A DNA stretch of 64,000 nucleotides, from positions 1,381,501-1,445,500 of the forward strand of contig JAFREQ010000040.1 of the NCBI GenBank assembly GCA_025331565.1, read 5' to 3'. Under the pieces are notes generated by a model. The model was not told the origin of the DNA, did not search any database, and was given only the letters and a program-made list of their open reading frames with translations. This stretch comes from Holacanthus passer (lineage: Eukaryota; Chordata; Actinopteri; Pomacanthidae). A program made the translations under genes and the position numbers. Below, in pieces: positions 1-14,130 of this stretch (position 1 is its first letter; each line of letters opens with the position of its first letter).

Positions 1-165
1 ATTTGTTAGACCTTTGTTATTACAAGTAATTTTCATTGCATACTAAAAAACTAAAGCTCTACATCTGAATATTTCTCCTGTCTAACATCAAGGGGGAAAA
101 AATCACATCCTACAGTTTTTATTTTTTTTATTTGCACGAACCTCATATTAGGCCACGGATCAGCT

Positions 166-325
166 GCAGCTGGCAACAGATTGATTGTGGCTCTGCTGGA
201 ATTTCTCCAGGAACTCTGCTTTGGGCCGGGGCCACATTTTGACGTGCTCCGTGCTTCCGCCTGCCAAGATTGTGTCATAAAAATATGCATAGTGCGGGTG
301 TTGCTTGTTTGCATACTGCATGTCG
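166..325 (-). other. Possible terminal coding exon, unrecognised
   Basis: On the minus strand an open frame runs from a plausible splice acceptor (ATGCAG near 325) to a TGA at about 166. It encodes roughly 52 residues including HPHYAYFYDTILAGG and MWPRPKAEFLEKF. The third codon position looks more G+C rich than the surrounding AT-rich DNA, and the composition looks protein-like. I do not recognise the family and found no partner exon further upstream on this strand. A second frame is also open here, so openness alone proves little. It may be a real last exon, a conserved non-coding element or chance. Confidence 0.2.
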
Positions 326-399
326 AATATGGCGCCGGGACACACGCAGGGTGATATCAAGCCTGATTTCACAAGCTACTCAACTAGCACCGCTTCTCA

Positions 400-3300
400 C
401 ACTAGATTACTGACAACCTACTGTACTGCCTCCGTCTCTTATAAATCATAAACGGCAGCCATCACAGTGCAGGTTATCAGCAATCGTGCTAATGAAATGA
501 AACAGAATAGCTGCAAACCTTTACTCAGCAAATAGTCAGCAACATAAAATGTCTGTTAAAATATGCAAAAATATATGTTCATTATGGCAAAAGACCTAAT
601 GATTTATAATGATAAAAGAGGCTCATTATTCATCCAGACTTTCATCCTAATGGAAAGAGGGGATTAAGGTGTTTGCTCAGGATTTATGATCACACCTACA
701 GCAGCTTGTGTTTACATTGACATTTTCATTATTTACAGTTCTTAAAGGCTCTTAAACAGTTTTTAACTTGCTTGGTCTCTCACACATGTACTTTATCTAA
801 TCATGTGTAGATAAGCAGATATTTACAAAAACCAATGAAGCTGATGAGGTCAAATATTAAATATATTGTCTTTGTGCTGTTTTCAATTAAGTATATCTTT
901 AAAAAAAAAAAGGTATATGATCATATTCTGTTTTATTTATGTTTTACATAGCGGCCCAACTTTCATCATCATCATCAATCAGGGTTGTTTTATCACTCTG
1001 CCCTGGATAAGATTAATTACATCATTTACTCATTCACAACAAATCATATCCACAAGTCCACTTTTCAAACTATATCATAGCTGCTTTAATATCTGGATGC
1101 ATTTGCTCATCTTTTCAAAGGAGGGGAGAATGGTGCACGAAAATGTCAGCGAGAAGCTCTGACATGTGAATCAGCTGCTGGAGAAAATCACATCCACACA
1201 CTACTGTGAGTTCTGATCAAGCCTGCAGGACATACCGGCAAGAGCAGGGTTGTTGGGAAAAGCAAGGGCGGGAAGCAATGCAACATTTGAACAAACATTT
1301 AAAATCAGTCATTGCTTTTGATCGCAATTGTCATTACAGATGTCCAACCAAACTTATGGGGTTTTCACATATTTACTTTATCTAATGCTCAAACCAACTG
1401 CTGCAGAGTGAGCTCGATGAATTATTATTCCATATTTAATCAGCGACTATGGCATGTGTATATTTTTAGATGATAAAGCACAGTGTCATTTGTCTTAAAT
1501 TTGCTCTGTCGCCCAGCTATGCACTTAAATTCCTTCCTACAATCATCTAATAAAATGTGTTTAAGGAATCGGTGTTTCTTATCTTTAAACCAAGGCCACC
1601 AATATAAAATGCTTGTCCCTTTATCGTAACAAGTAAAATATTTAATCCAATCAGACTGAAAAATGAAAAGCATTATGTTCAGTATTGTTATTGATACCAG
1701 AGAAAATACAATCCACTTTTCCTGACATATAAAATGACAGAAGTGATTGCAGCTTTGTCCTGATGTACACAGAGCTGCTGGCTGCTGGTTAAAGAGAAAT
1801 TAGTCTTGCGGTCCGGGATCCCCACCCCCTCCGCTCTCAGTCAAGAGTCCATTAGTAAAGCAGTGACAGACTCCATTCTGTTCCAGGAATATATGGCCCT
1901 TCACTGACCTTGTTTGATTACATCGCTGCTCACCATTTCTCTTTTGTGGGTCTAAGAAAGAACCTCCTTAGTCAAGTTACTTACCCAAGTATCTGTCCCT
2001 GGATTGATTTCTGGGTCACTTTCCTCATCATTAGCATCGAGTGTGAGAGGAGAAATCCTATCAAAATGAATGGGTTCTTTACATTTTCTACCTACACTTT
2101 GGCAGGATGATAAAGATTTTTTTTTTTTTTCTCACTGCCCCATAGAGCAGAATTCAGCTGCGAGGAGCTGATACTGTTATTGATTGATACTGTGCCTCCG
2201 TGGCACCGTTAAAAATTCCCCCTGGGTTTGAGTGACACTCAATTATTTGGTGTTAACTATGTACCAGAAAGTGTGACTCGAGACGAGAGGATGTTTTTCA
2301 CCTCTTAAGAATAAAAAAAAAGTGTAAGATTAGATGATTTATCACGGCACTGAAATATATTCTGTACTTTTTAATGACTTCTAAAAACTGATGAATTGAG
2401 AAAAGAGTTGTTGTATTTCTAGTAACAAAATCTATAAGTGTGACTATGCTTGTTATATACATTGATCTAAATTTGAAATGCATTGGTCCAGGCGTCACAC
2501 ACTGAAATCCATATTCTCTCAGTCCGCGTCTTGGATCTGTGTGTGTTACCAATCCAATGACTTTAGTGTGACAAAAGGGCGAGCTGGGAGACGTGGCCAC
2601 TAATCTTGTCTCTGTGATACTTCCTGAATGGCGAAGCAGTGGAAAACAGGATAAAAGAAGAGACTGCGATATCGCTTTCCCTGCTCAGTCATCAGTGTCA
2701 CATTTCAGCCGGCGACAAAAGAGATGCCTGGCAGTTCACTCGAGGCGGCACCTCGGCTCTCTGTGCTCATCGGCGATAACAAAGAGCCGAGTAAACTGGC
2801 CATTTTGTCTGAGACAGGTGGCTGAGTGGCGTCTTTGATTTATCTAGTGCACATCTTTGGGCTCGGGTTGATGCTGGAAGACAGAGACTCTGTTTACGTC
2901 ACCTTTGGGTAGAACAGTTGTAATGTGCGGACGCCAAATACTCTGACTGCGTTTTGATGTTGCATATCAAAGCTGGTCTCAGTGTCTACATGTCTGCTCT
3001 AGTGCCTCTCATATAATGATGTGAAAAATGGAGAGGACAACTGCTAACTATTTAATAGTCACAGCTTCCTGTCTTTTCTCAAGGTTTTCCTTTGTTCTCG
3101 ATAGTGACAGCTTCAACCTGACTGTGAGCGCGGGCCTCTGTCCAGCTCCACAACATCAAATTATAATCGCGCAAATATTTATGTATTTCCAATTTAAATG
3201 ATTTAAATGAAACTGACTCCGCTGTGGGCTTGTGAATATTTAAAGGAAGAACAACAAGAGGCTCTGTAATCATCGACCGTGCAAACGCAGTACAGGAAAC

Positions 3301-6250
3301 AAACATAATCATCTGGTACGTGTTAGCTGCTAAAACCAATATCCATTCATCCTTTCGACTGAAGCCTAAAACCTTTTCTAATCAACACGAATAACTGAAG
3401 CCTTGAATCACACCCCGTCATGGAAACTTTGCAAAAAAAGGGTCATCCACTTACAGTTTTTGAACTCCTAAGGTAATGACCTACCAGAGCAAACACACAG
3501 ATCGCAATGACAAACAAACAGAGCCGTGTTTGCCCCTCAAGCTGAGCAGCTGTGATAATTCTCCTCTCGGCTCGTTATCCAAACAGGTAACGTTGGCGTA
3601 TGCATACATAACCAGCTTACGACTCTGAAGTGTGCGGTCGACACCAGGATGATAATAGCGGCGAGATGGACTGTTTGCCCCTGTAGTGAAAATGTTCTGC
3701 TTTTTGTTTTCCTGCAGTGAGGTCAGAGGTCAGCTGCAGGAGGCTCAGGGGCCGGGCGGTATGCTAATGTTTGCAGCTACTGTTGGTTGGCTTATTTATC
3801 TCAGAGCTAAACTGTGAATTCTTATCATATGTAGACATAAATAACATCACAGAAGACTACACCAACAAGGCAGACTGGATGCATTCAGACATTAGAAGTG
3901 CATGGAAACAGCTTCCTTCCATTCGAATGAGACCAGTTGTTTTTCAGTAAAAGTAAAATCTTGTCATCATAAACCGCTGTGTCTTTAGTGTCTAATAAGC
4001 TTTCAATCTTCTGACTTTATTAATAAAACTTTCCTGGATCGTATATCATCATCTCACTGGTACCTGAAAAACACCTCCACCAACATCCCCTTGAGTTTTC
4101 TGAAACATGTCTCATCAAGGAATGTAAATGGATCAAGGCTTAACCAACAGTAGCATCCGTTTCAGTTCAATTGACAGAGCTAGTACTTTATTTTTTCAAT
4201 GTCACAAAACAGGAGCTGACAAGCATAAATTGTCTAGAAATCAATGCAGCGAGCAAACCATTATTATTTATATTTTTAGTTTTAAACCACGAATTTCTAA
4301 TATTTATACAGCTTATTTTTCTGTATGTGATGCACAACATGGAAGAAAAAACTTTTGGGGCATATGTGCTCTTAATGGAATAAATGTCCACCATCTTGGA
4401 GTCTGATATCCACCTCTTATAATGTATTCCTACTAGAGATGGAGATCCAACTTTTCAAATTGACTCTGCTGACTTTTTCCTCAGTCATCATTTAGCAGTA
4501 AAAAGCAGACTAAATAAAAGCGGGACTAAACTGAACTGCAAACTAAATTGACTGAGAATGCTGTGATCATTACAGCTCAATAGGTTAGTGGGATGTCAGT
4601 CAAACTCGGGAGATAAGGCCTATTGTGTTAGTTGGAAAAAATACAGCAACAAAAATGTATCGCACCGACTGCACAGGCTCCATTCAAAAATGCACCAGTG
4701 GTGTCTGAGATATCACAAGAAAGATGGACTGACAATATTATCAAGCTGTTCAATCAGATAAGTTGTGCTTTCATTGTATGTGGAAAAAACATATATTCAG
4801 TAACGTCCTATTTTAAGTCTGCTGACCCAAGCTGCATCCCAAATCGCATACTTTTCTTTTTTGACTTGTGTGATTGGGACATACTACCATGTCATAACAT
4901 TGCACCGTGAACTTTGACCTTTTGCTCTTACATCAGTCGCAGTCCACAGCACAAATTCTAAGTATTAATTATACACATGATCACAAAAAGTATGTAGGCC
5001 CTCCACTCGAGTGGGCTGTCAGCTGTCACTGTGGCTCCTGTCTGTGGTCTCTCTGCAGCTCAGCTGATGTGACCTATCTTCCGCCGCACAAAGGATTGTG
5101 GGTCAGAATAGTCATAGCTAACTCGTGCACCGCAAAATGCAGCCAGATGCAGTAAGACATCCTGGTATTTTTGGCACACTGCATTTGATATATAGGGACA
5201 TGCTGAAACTTTTTCTGGCATAACAAATAGTATGTTAGTGTGGGTACTGGAACCCACAGTATTATGTGTGTGAGTCAGTTATCTGTATGCATTACGTCTT
5301 CAACAATATTCATAAATCCCATCACTGACTCCTCTGCCGTCTTTATTTCCTTCATCCCACTCATCATTGATGGGCTGATGACGGTAGCAGAGATCCTTCT
5401 TTGACCACCTCATCAATCAACTCCACAAAATGATACTGAGAGTTTGCACATTAAGGGATATATAAACAAGTTGGGATAATGTTAATGTGCAATATGATTC
5501 ACAAGTGGCTGCTGTTATCTAAGATTATTGTTTGACTGTGATGTATTTTACAGATTTGTACGAGGTGATTTTAAATGTCATGTTGTAAAGTTTGTGGAAT
5601 GAGCCTCTTCTCTTTTTCTCCAACTGTTAAAATCCCCAAGTCTGTTTAATGTTTTCTTGTTTGTAAGTTAATTCATCTTTCATTTTTTTTTTGTAGTAAT
5701 AATAATCTGTAATGGTAGACATTGATTATACTACATAAATTACCCCCCTCTACCTTTATTTCTATATGTTGCTGTCAACTGCATTACTTCTTGTGCACTA
5801 GTAGCCACAACAGGTGTTTTAAGGCCAGAGCTGATTCTAGATCAACACCTATCATTTATTCTGAAAGTACTTTGCAGCTATATTTTCAGTCTCCAGAGAG
5901 TTGCTTCATGTCAGACATACATGGCAGCACATACTCAGGGACATCGCTAGTTTGATGGGATTTGAAGAATTAACTCCACTTGACGTGTTCATTCCAGCGA
6001 AAGAATGTGTCGCCAAAACTCTCTCGCTTCTTTGTGCTTCTCATCATGTTTGGATGTCACTGGAGGTCTTTTGCAGAAGTATCCTTGAACCATGACAATC
6101 TGAAGAACTCTTTTTTTTTATAAAGCCTTTATCAAAAAATGGAAACTATTCAGCCAGTCATGAAACTACATGAATAGGAGGTGGCAGCAAAGTGGACAAG
6201 GACACATAGAAATGTTCTTTTTTATAAACACTAGCTGTTTTGCTCCAGGT
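400..6250. other. Gene-poor stretch, no supported gene
   Basis: Only short ORFs are present, without family signatures or consistent splice context. The DNA is AT-rich with homopolymer runs, for example A at 901-911 and T at 2118-2131. No RNA gene, tandem array or transposon end was recognised. Confidence 0.5.
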
Positions 6251-6254
6251 ACAG

Positions 6255-6850
6255 CAAAGTTTACCACTTTGGTCCAGTCTGAAAATCTCAATAACTACTG
6301 GATGGATTGTCATGAAATGTGGTGCAAATATTCATGGTCTGCAGAGGAAGAAAGCTAAAGACTTTGGCGATGACTTTTTTTCCAGCATCACCATGAGGTT
6401 GACATTTGATCCGTTTTTTTTTTTAGTGAAATGCCTCAATGACAACTGGATGGTTTGCTGGATATCCAGCATGTCCAAAGAAAGAATCCTGATGACTTTT
6501 GTGACTTTTCATTCTAGCGCCACCATCAGGTCAAAATGTTCACGTGTCCAGTGAAATGTTTCTACATCTAATAACAATTTTACAGACAATCATGGTTCCC
6601 AGATGATGTATCTTTGCGACTTTGCCGATCTGACTTTCCCCTACGGCCACTACATTTGTGGTTTTGACTGAAATGTCTCGTCAACCGCTGGATGGATTGC
6701 TATGAAACAAGGTACAGACGTTCACATCGCCCTCAGGATGAATTGTTATCATTTTGATGGTCTCTTAACTTTTCATCTAGTGCCATCGTCACATCAAATA
6801 TTTAATTTGTTCTATAGTTTATGAGCTGGTTTGGTTTATGACCAGAATAC
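6255..6850. repeat. Teleost-type interspersed repeat made of about four degenerate units
   Basis: A phrase resembling 'CTGGATGGATTGTCATGAAAT' recurs at roughly 130 bp spacing (about 6296, 6448 and 6690). Each copy is followed by 'GATGACTTT' and 'AGCGCCACCATCAGG'-like phrases. The units are diverged relatives of one sequence I recognise as common in spiny-rayed fish introns. No coding capacity or terminal structure is visible and the class is not determined. Confidence 0.6.
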
Positions 6851-7342
6851 ATCATTACATCAGACCTTGTGTGTCTGTATGAGACGCTGAAGGGCTTGAC
6901 AAGATGTCAGTATTTGACGACCTGGGAATGACAGGTTGGAGTTTGAATATATGTTTAATAAAAGGGTCAATTTGGAAACTTTTTTGTGGCCTCAGTTAAT
7001 GAGTCATGCTCTTGTTCCATGTGGTCCTGGTAGTCTAAGAAGCATAATTGATCTGCTGCTGATGTGTTTTGACTCCTGTTGTGGTTTGAGTAGACTAATG
7101 CGCCATTTTAGAACAGGTTGGGAAAATGTGCAGAGTTCTGTGTGTTGCGTTTGCCTCGGCCCACGCTGGTCGAGTATTGGTCTCATCGACTGCTGTATCT
7201 GCTGTATTTTCACTCACCTGTTGTCTGTGTTAACTCTCTATTGAATTTCTTCACCTTGACATTCTTACAGGAATATTATAGATGGCAGAGAGACTGAGAA
7301 AGAGAGCGAGAGTTAAACTATATACATTGCATATAGATTAGA

Positions 7343-7381
7343 GTTTTATTTCATAGTTCTCGGCTCCAAGCAAATAAAGGA
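7343..7381 (+). repeat. Dispersed repeat fragment, copy 1
   Basis: A segment of about 39 bp (TTTTATTTCATAG followed by CTCGGCTCCAAGC) recurs with a few mismatches at 9751-9789 in the same orientation. The flanks differ after about 40 bp, so this is a dispersed element fragment and not a local tandem duplication. Confidence 0.5.
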
Positions 7382-7659
7382 TGGCCCCCAAAGAAAACTG
7401 ACTTAGGGCCCCTTGTTGTCAAGAGCAGGGCCTGAAGGAGACACATGAAATATTGCTGGTGTCAATAACCCAATTCTTATTTTCCATAAAACAACATATG
7501 TGACATAACAGGAAGCAGTATGTAAAACACAGCGTGTAATACCATTACAAGTATCCCATACTACCCGGGTCTGTTACACAATTTACCCTGTCACCAAAAA
7601 GCTCATTTTCATTGTGGCCTCTAACAAAAGTAATTCATATTTAAAAGCCTGTGAACCAC

Positions 7660-7870
7660 GGCACATCAGAGGGAGCAGCCATATGGCTCAGATCAAAACC
7701 TCCCCTCAACTGAAAAGAAAACTCTGCTAATTAAACGCTTCCTGATTAATTCAGCCACTCTAATTAGACGAGAATTTATTCCACATCAATATTTCACTGT
7801 GTCAGCAGAATTGCCGCCTTGGCCACAAGATAATGGAGAATCCAGTTTCTTTTTAACAGCCCGCCTCCAC
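7660..7870. promoter_or_regulatory. Possible conserved non-coding element
   Basis: A non-repetitive stretch has clustered TAATTA/ATTAATT-like homeodomain cores (CTAATTAAACG, GATTAATTCAG, CTAATTAGACG). It looks unlike its low-complexity surroundings. This is inferred from sequence texture only; conservation is not shown. Confidence 0.2.
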
Positions 7871-7889
7871 TGGCCCATCTCACTCCACT

Positions 7890-7946
7890 ACACACACACA
7901 CACACACACATGCATTGTAAATGTGAGCACACACACACACACACAC
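7890..7946. repeat. (CA)n microsatellite in two tracts
   Basis: Two CA dinucleotide runs of about nine to ten units are separated by a short non-repetitive gap near 7911-7928. Confidence 0.9.
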
Positions 7947-9750
7947 GCCCAACCCACTTTATTTAATCATCTGTCTTTTCACACTGATGAGCTCTTTTCC
8001 CTGGTGACTGATTTTGAGGGATGGGGTGATGCAAGATACGAAAAGTCAAAAGTTGACCAAGTATTTAAAGCAAAAACTGCAACTGAGGAGCCTCAAACTC
8101 AGACACGCTGCCTCTGAGTGATTGCCGACATGAAAGCAAGTACGGCGCGATTTATAATTCAAGTAATGAATCATCTCACATCCCTTTCCTTAGAATATAA
8201 GAATTAATTTGAGGATAAAAATCACTGCTATTTCATCTTTTCTCTCTTATTTTATTGTGTTTGGACAAAACCCACGAGCTGCAGGACAATGCCCCCTGTT
8301 GAGCTACCCCAGAACAGATGTTGAGAACACGTTCATTTATTATACATTTTCTTTTTTACTCAAAATTTATTATTCCGAGACCTCAAGAAATAACTGAATG
8401 TCGGTGACAAAGTTCCAACAGCTGTTATTCCTCAGATGCTGGAGGCCACAAAATAAAACCTTAATGAGTTTGGGCTTCATCCATTTTGGAAAAAAAAAGC
8501 AAGGCAAAGCTGATCCCTACGTTTGTTTAAGACTTCTTTCAAGTGAGAGTTGAAACTAAGAAGGGATTTACTCTGTGTGGCACTACCTTTGACCTGTTTT
8601 ACTACAGCACTACACATATTTACTGGCTGCAGCGCCGGCTAGATACAATGCATGTGCACAGAAATGCTGCAGTGCTGTTTGTTTTTAAAGGAAGAAATCT
8701 GCTGGAGGACGTATTGTAAAGTCAATCTACGGCTCTGACGGAGTGCAGGCTGCCTACATGTCCATGATTTACTCTGTCACGTCGCTACGTCACTCAGCAC
8801 ACTTTGAGACAATGCTATCTTGATGTTGCTGGTATTTTTGCAGGCTGAAATCAGTAGGAAAAATGAATCATAGGACCCATCACAGCAAGGTGCAGAGTGT
8901 GTTTTCATATGATGTGCATCAACAGGAGGCCACACGTAGCTTGGGATAGTAAAATGAGTGAATTGCATTTGTTTATTTTTGATTAATAACATAGAAAATT
9001 ATAATCTGAGCAGTGACATTATGTTGTGAAAGCTGCAGCAAGCTACCACATATCTGCTGGACATTTTCCCACATTAATTTCCTTCATTCAATTTGTTCAT
9101 TGCAGGTAATCTGGTTCAGGTGTTTTCTATGTATGTGGTGTGGTTAGATATTATTGACCAATGAGAAGTTGCACCATGTTTACTTTTTTTTATATATATA
9201 CCGTGTGTGACCGCCGGGAAATGTCTCCTGTCAAAGTGAATCTGCATCTATTAATCATCCTTTGCAATTAGCCTGCAACGCAATGCAGGTACAAATGTCC
9301 AACAGCAGGTGGCATAGTTGTCCCATTTAGTGTGATTTAACTTCTTTCAACTATGTTACATGTTTACTTTTTCATACTAAAATTGATCATACTAATAATA
9401 TATCAACCATTAGTTGTTGTTTTTTTTTCAAAACAAGCAAACATTTTAAAATCATGTGTAGACACCAACGACGTAAATTTGATATTCATCTTTTTGACAT
9501 TGTCTTTGTAATGACGGGATTTGTGGGTCATATATCTTGGGATATGTCTTGACCTCAAAAACTAGTCTCTTCTCATCCACTGATCTACACACGAGAGGCA
9601 GCGAGAGCCAGAGGTGAGGAGGGCGCGGACTGTGTGGAGGAGAGGGAGATGCTATGAGCTGCTATGGTGCGGGGGTTGTACGTGGAAAATACAGGGATGG
9701 CTGTTTGGTGCACACTGTTCTGAGTAGTTAAATTACTGTGTATAGTTGTA

Positions 9751-9789
9751 GTTTTATTTCATAGCCCTCAGCTCCAGGCGAAGTAAGGA
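9751..9789 (+). repeat. Dispersed repeat fragment, copy 2
   Basis: This matches 7343-7381 over about 39 bp in the same orientation. It may be the start of a longer element running to about 9,980, whose other end I could not define. Confidence 0.5.
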
Positions 9790-12700
9790 GGCTCCCTGTT
9801 GGCTCGGGTCGAGCCTGACTGACTGTGTTTGTTTACGAGTCTTTCTGCCCACTTGTCAAAAATCACTCCATCACGAGCAGCAGTCGACCACTGTGGGGCA
9901 GAGAGACCAGGCCAGCTGGGTTTGCTTTTGGTTTTCCTGTTAATGTTCTGATCATGACGGCTGATTAAAGCTGTGCGCATTCAACCCCCTCTCACCAGAG
10001 GCTTCAGTTCACTACCACAACACTTACCACAAACCATTAAACACTCGAAGATGTCTGCCAGAACACAGGACTCCTGAGGGGAAGACTGGAGTGCTGTTTA
10101 ACATAACACGCAATCGCTTTTAGAAACACAACATCGGTGAAGCACTGAATGAACACCGGAAACACACAAGATCATTTGTGAACACCAGGCCAAACCGTAT
10201 CAAATCATCGAGCAGAAGTCGGTGGGCGACCTGGGTTAAGATCTTTCCTCATTTATGACCTCTTACACATGAATGAATTTTCATTTTAGGTCATGTTGTG
10301 ATAGCTGAACCATCTCCATGACAAGTGAGAGAAGGCTCCAGACAAACGTTAGTGGGTGGACGCCAGTTAGGGTTTGAGTTAACTTTTAATTACTTTTACC
10401 TACGAGTTAAGATTACTTTGTCAAAAAGCTTCAATGAGGCTTCAACACTGAATATAGTGTTTGTGAATTCTAACAAAGCATCAAACTCAATGACTGTTTC
10501 ATGATTGTGATGATGGTTTGTGTCTTCTGCAAAGACGTCCGACTGTATGTTCATTAAAGTTCAAATTAAAAATATATATTTAGTTGATACGGTGTCAAAG
10601 AGGTGTTGAAATACATTTATGGTTTTACTCTGTAGTTTGCAATGGTGTGTTTTATGAGTATAATTTTTCCATATGCTTTCATACGTATTCAACATTCATG
10701 TTCATGTCATAAGGTTATTTTTCTTATGAGGTAAAAAAATACTTACAAATGGCAAAAAAAAAAAAAATACTTTCTCTGTCTGGACTCAATTTGCATAACA
10801 TACAGAACTGCAGATTTCAAATGTGTAGTTCTTGGCAGAGACAGTTTCACAGCGGTGTGTTTTGCAACCTGTGAATCATGGTCCTGTTTATTGGGAAGTA
10901 AAACTTGTCTTTCATTTGCTCTTTTTACAGGCTACACCACCAAGAAACCAGGCTTTGGAGGAGGCTCAAGTCAGAAAGGCAATAAAACAGAAGGTCGGTA
11001 ATGAGGAAAAACTCCATCACTGACAAAAATCAATTGGATTCCATTGCTGAGGTTTGTTTCCGTTTGACACTTGATGCTTTCGCTTCACCAAGGATACGTT
11101 CCTGTTGTTCTCTCTGGTACGCTGGTTTTATATTTTATGTTTTGATGCCTTGTCAAGTGTAAAAAGTAATTGGAGCCAGTTGTTTGGATTTTCCGGCATG
11201 AACTGCAAAACCTTATTTACATTTTACAAGTTTGGCTTTTTGCATTTTTAATAGTGTATGTATTTCTCCATTATACAACAAGGTCATGGATTTATTGTTT
11301 ATTTGTTTACTCTGGAAATGTGTAATGTGAGCACTACAAATTATCATGCAATGTTTCATGGCATGATATTGCATCCAGGCCTTTAACATAAATGGTTTGC
11401 TTTGTGCCCAGCACCCACTCTTTCCTCAAGAGTCATGGATGTGGTTAGTATGACACTTCACCCCAGACCGCAGACGGCTGAAGAGACCACCGATGAAGGT
11501 CTTCCCTTAACAACAACACTGCAAGAAAACAATACCAACCTACTGATAGAAATCTATAAAATAATTGTTTCCCTTCTATTAATGTCACGTAAAAACCAGC
11601 CCTGCAAATGTGCTACTTGCTTTATGGACTTTGAAACCTCACTGGGCCTTTTTCCTTTGGTTTAGAAGAGGAGTCATCGACAGGAGAGCGAGAAAACGAA
11701 GCAGGAAAACTGGCAAATGAACAGAAGAGATAAACAGCAAAGAAAAAGAGGATCGAAAACGCACAAGAGGAGAGAAATTTTTTTTTTTTTTAACTGCTGC
11801 ACAGGAGTCCTATTATCGATCAAGCACAACCCGCTCATTCACCCCACTAACAGCGCATTGAAAGCTGGTGTGAGTGAGAACAATTTTAAACAAAGGAGAT
11901 AATTAACGAAGCCCTTGGGCGGCCGTGCAGGGGAGTGGAAACACAAGCGTGAAGCACACAACCACTTCGGCTTCATTAGCGACGCTGTACCCGGTGACTC
12001 ACTCGGTGTGGTGGTCCGCTGGTAACCTCTGTAGTCCCCTCACATGCACGTTACGTGTTGGGTTTGATTCATGGGGATGATGGTTTAACTCAGCGATGAT
12101 TGACAGACCAGAAAAAGGAGAATTTAAAATACCTGTATGTTGTACATTAGTTTGTGTTTTCACCTTTAAGACGGGGATCACGAAGGTTTCAAGAGAAATA
12201 CATGACATGAATTCTGATACATATATTGGGATTCATATCTTCCACAGGATCCACATATTTTCAGAGCAGGGAGATAACATCAGTCTGCTGCTGTAAAATT
12301 TGAAAAATATCACATGGTGTTCCAGCATAACTGCAAACTCAGCTGCGCTCACTTTCGAAAGCTGGGACAAAATGTTCTGTGACAACCTCAGGTCAGAGTT
12401 TTATTTAATGATTTTAAACCTGCAGTATCCGAGGGGCTTTTTGGCCATAAGGGGGCAGCAGAAACAAGCTGCAAAGACAACAATGACATACTGTATAATG
12501 ATCTTTAAAGATGAGCTCTTTAGTTGCTAAATGATCCACATTGTCAGACACTTATTCACCTTGTCCATTTGGTGTTGTGCCTGTTTTATATAAAGGTCAT
12601 GTGATCCGCTGTCAATATAAAAGATGTTGATCATAATCACCTCACAGAAAAGGCGAGTGCTACAATGAGCAGTAAAAACATAGAGCAGAAAGAAAGTAAA

Positions 12701-12861
12701 TGTGCTCAGTTAAAAGCCAACAAGGCTTTGTGTAGGTTTCCCATCTTCCCTTTGTGGTCATGTGACTTTGCCTCACTTTCCTTCCTCGCTCCAAGGACAT
12801 GCGGTCTGAGTGAAAGCGAAACTGTAAAGTGCCTTCAGGTGTTAATGAGTGTGTTATGTTG

Positions 12862-12968
12862 TTTGACCTGGTGACCTATCCGGGGTGTTTCTTTGTTCCT
12901 GACTGCAAGCTGAGATCCACCCCCGCCCTTCCTATGAATGAGTAGAAGTGAATAAGCGAATGAATGGC
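12862..12968 (+). repeat. Fragment of a common fish interspersed repeat
   Basis: The phrases 'CTGGTGACCTATCCGGGGTG' and 'CTGAGATCCACCCCCGCCC', then 'AATAAGCGAATGAATGG', correspond to diverged parts of a familiar fish repeat. That repeat normally reads 'gtgacccc...gctgggattggctccagc...ataagcgg...atggatgg'. The fragment near 52,100-52,285 appears to derive from another part of a related composite element. Confidence 0.55.
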
Positions 12969-13899
12969 TGGAAGTTCTGCGAACAAAATGGCAGCTCCAC
13001 TGTCGTCACGCCGCTCAACAATATGAAGAAGATGAGGATGAGTCATCGGACTCGTCTTGGTCTCTGATGAAAGGAGTTTGGAGTCTGCCAGCCTCCCGAA
13101 CAAAACCAAACATGTCAGTGTGACAGTGACGAATAGGACATCTGCATATGTACTGCAGCTGTATTTCATGTTGCCGAGCTAAGAGGACGATGGTCAGCTT
13201 TTTCTGAATAGTTAAAGGGATTCTTAATAGCTCTATGGCGCTATTTAATTCCGAGAGGATGGCTCATTCATGTTTTATGGTCTTAGTTCTTCAGGAGGAT
13301 GTCGTCCTCCTTTCTTGGCTCTAAAAGTCTTAAAAGGATGTGATGTTTTATGTGCCATGATGGCCAAAGAAGTGTCCCCTCAATTAAACGCCTTTCACTT
13401 CACTTCTCCCCACAGGGAGCGGCTTTAGACGCAATGAAAAGACGTAATCGTGGGGAAGAAATTCTGGCCAACTTCAGCTACACAAACACTTGAACAACTC
13501 AAACATGCATCAGGAAATTCAAGGTTATAGATAGTTCACGATGAATGTTGATAAGTCGTGAGAAAGGGAAAATCCAAGCTTGATATTTAGCCAGTGTAAC
13601 AAGCTTGAACAGCTTTGCTTTGCCACGTTCTCATCATTTTCTCCGCTTCATCCTTGTTGGACAAATTGTTCCTGTTAGGCTTGATAGTTTCTTCAAAACT
13701 CAGGAACTCTGTGTTACATTTTTTATGTTTTGTCCATCGGTGTTTTTTTCTTTCAAGCCTATTATAACACACCGATTGTAAGGGAAACATTCTTAAGGAG
13801 GACCTCCTGCTCTTTCTTCTCTCTCGACAGCGAGAAAGCAGAGGTTGCTACAACCACGGGGAGATCAAAGCAGCAAAAGCAGCATAGTTGGAAAACCAG

Positions 13900-14130
13900 C
13901 TTTGGTCCACAAGGGAGGATTATATGTGTTTGAAATTAAGCTGCCCTGTGGACTGTACCACACAGCTCACCCTCGCTGGCCTAATATCTATTCACCCCAC
14001 TTGCTGGAAGATTCATTATGAACAGCAATTACCTATAGACCAGCACAACTCCGGCGTCGGCTTAGCCACGCAGCGTTATTGAAACCGTAGTCACAACGGG
14101 CTCATTTAATGATAGCGGTGTCGTTAATAA
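13900..14130. promoter_or_regulatory. Possible conserved non-coding element
   Basis: A unique-looking, balanced-composition block of about 230 bp contains AATTAAGCTG and ATTCATTATGAACAG and is flanked by AT-rich DNA. No ORF or repeat family explains it. Conservation was not tested. Confidence 0.15.
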
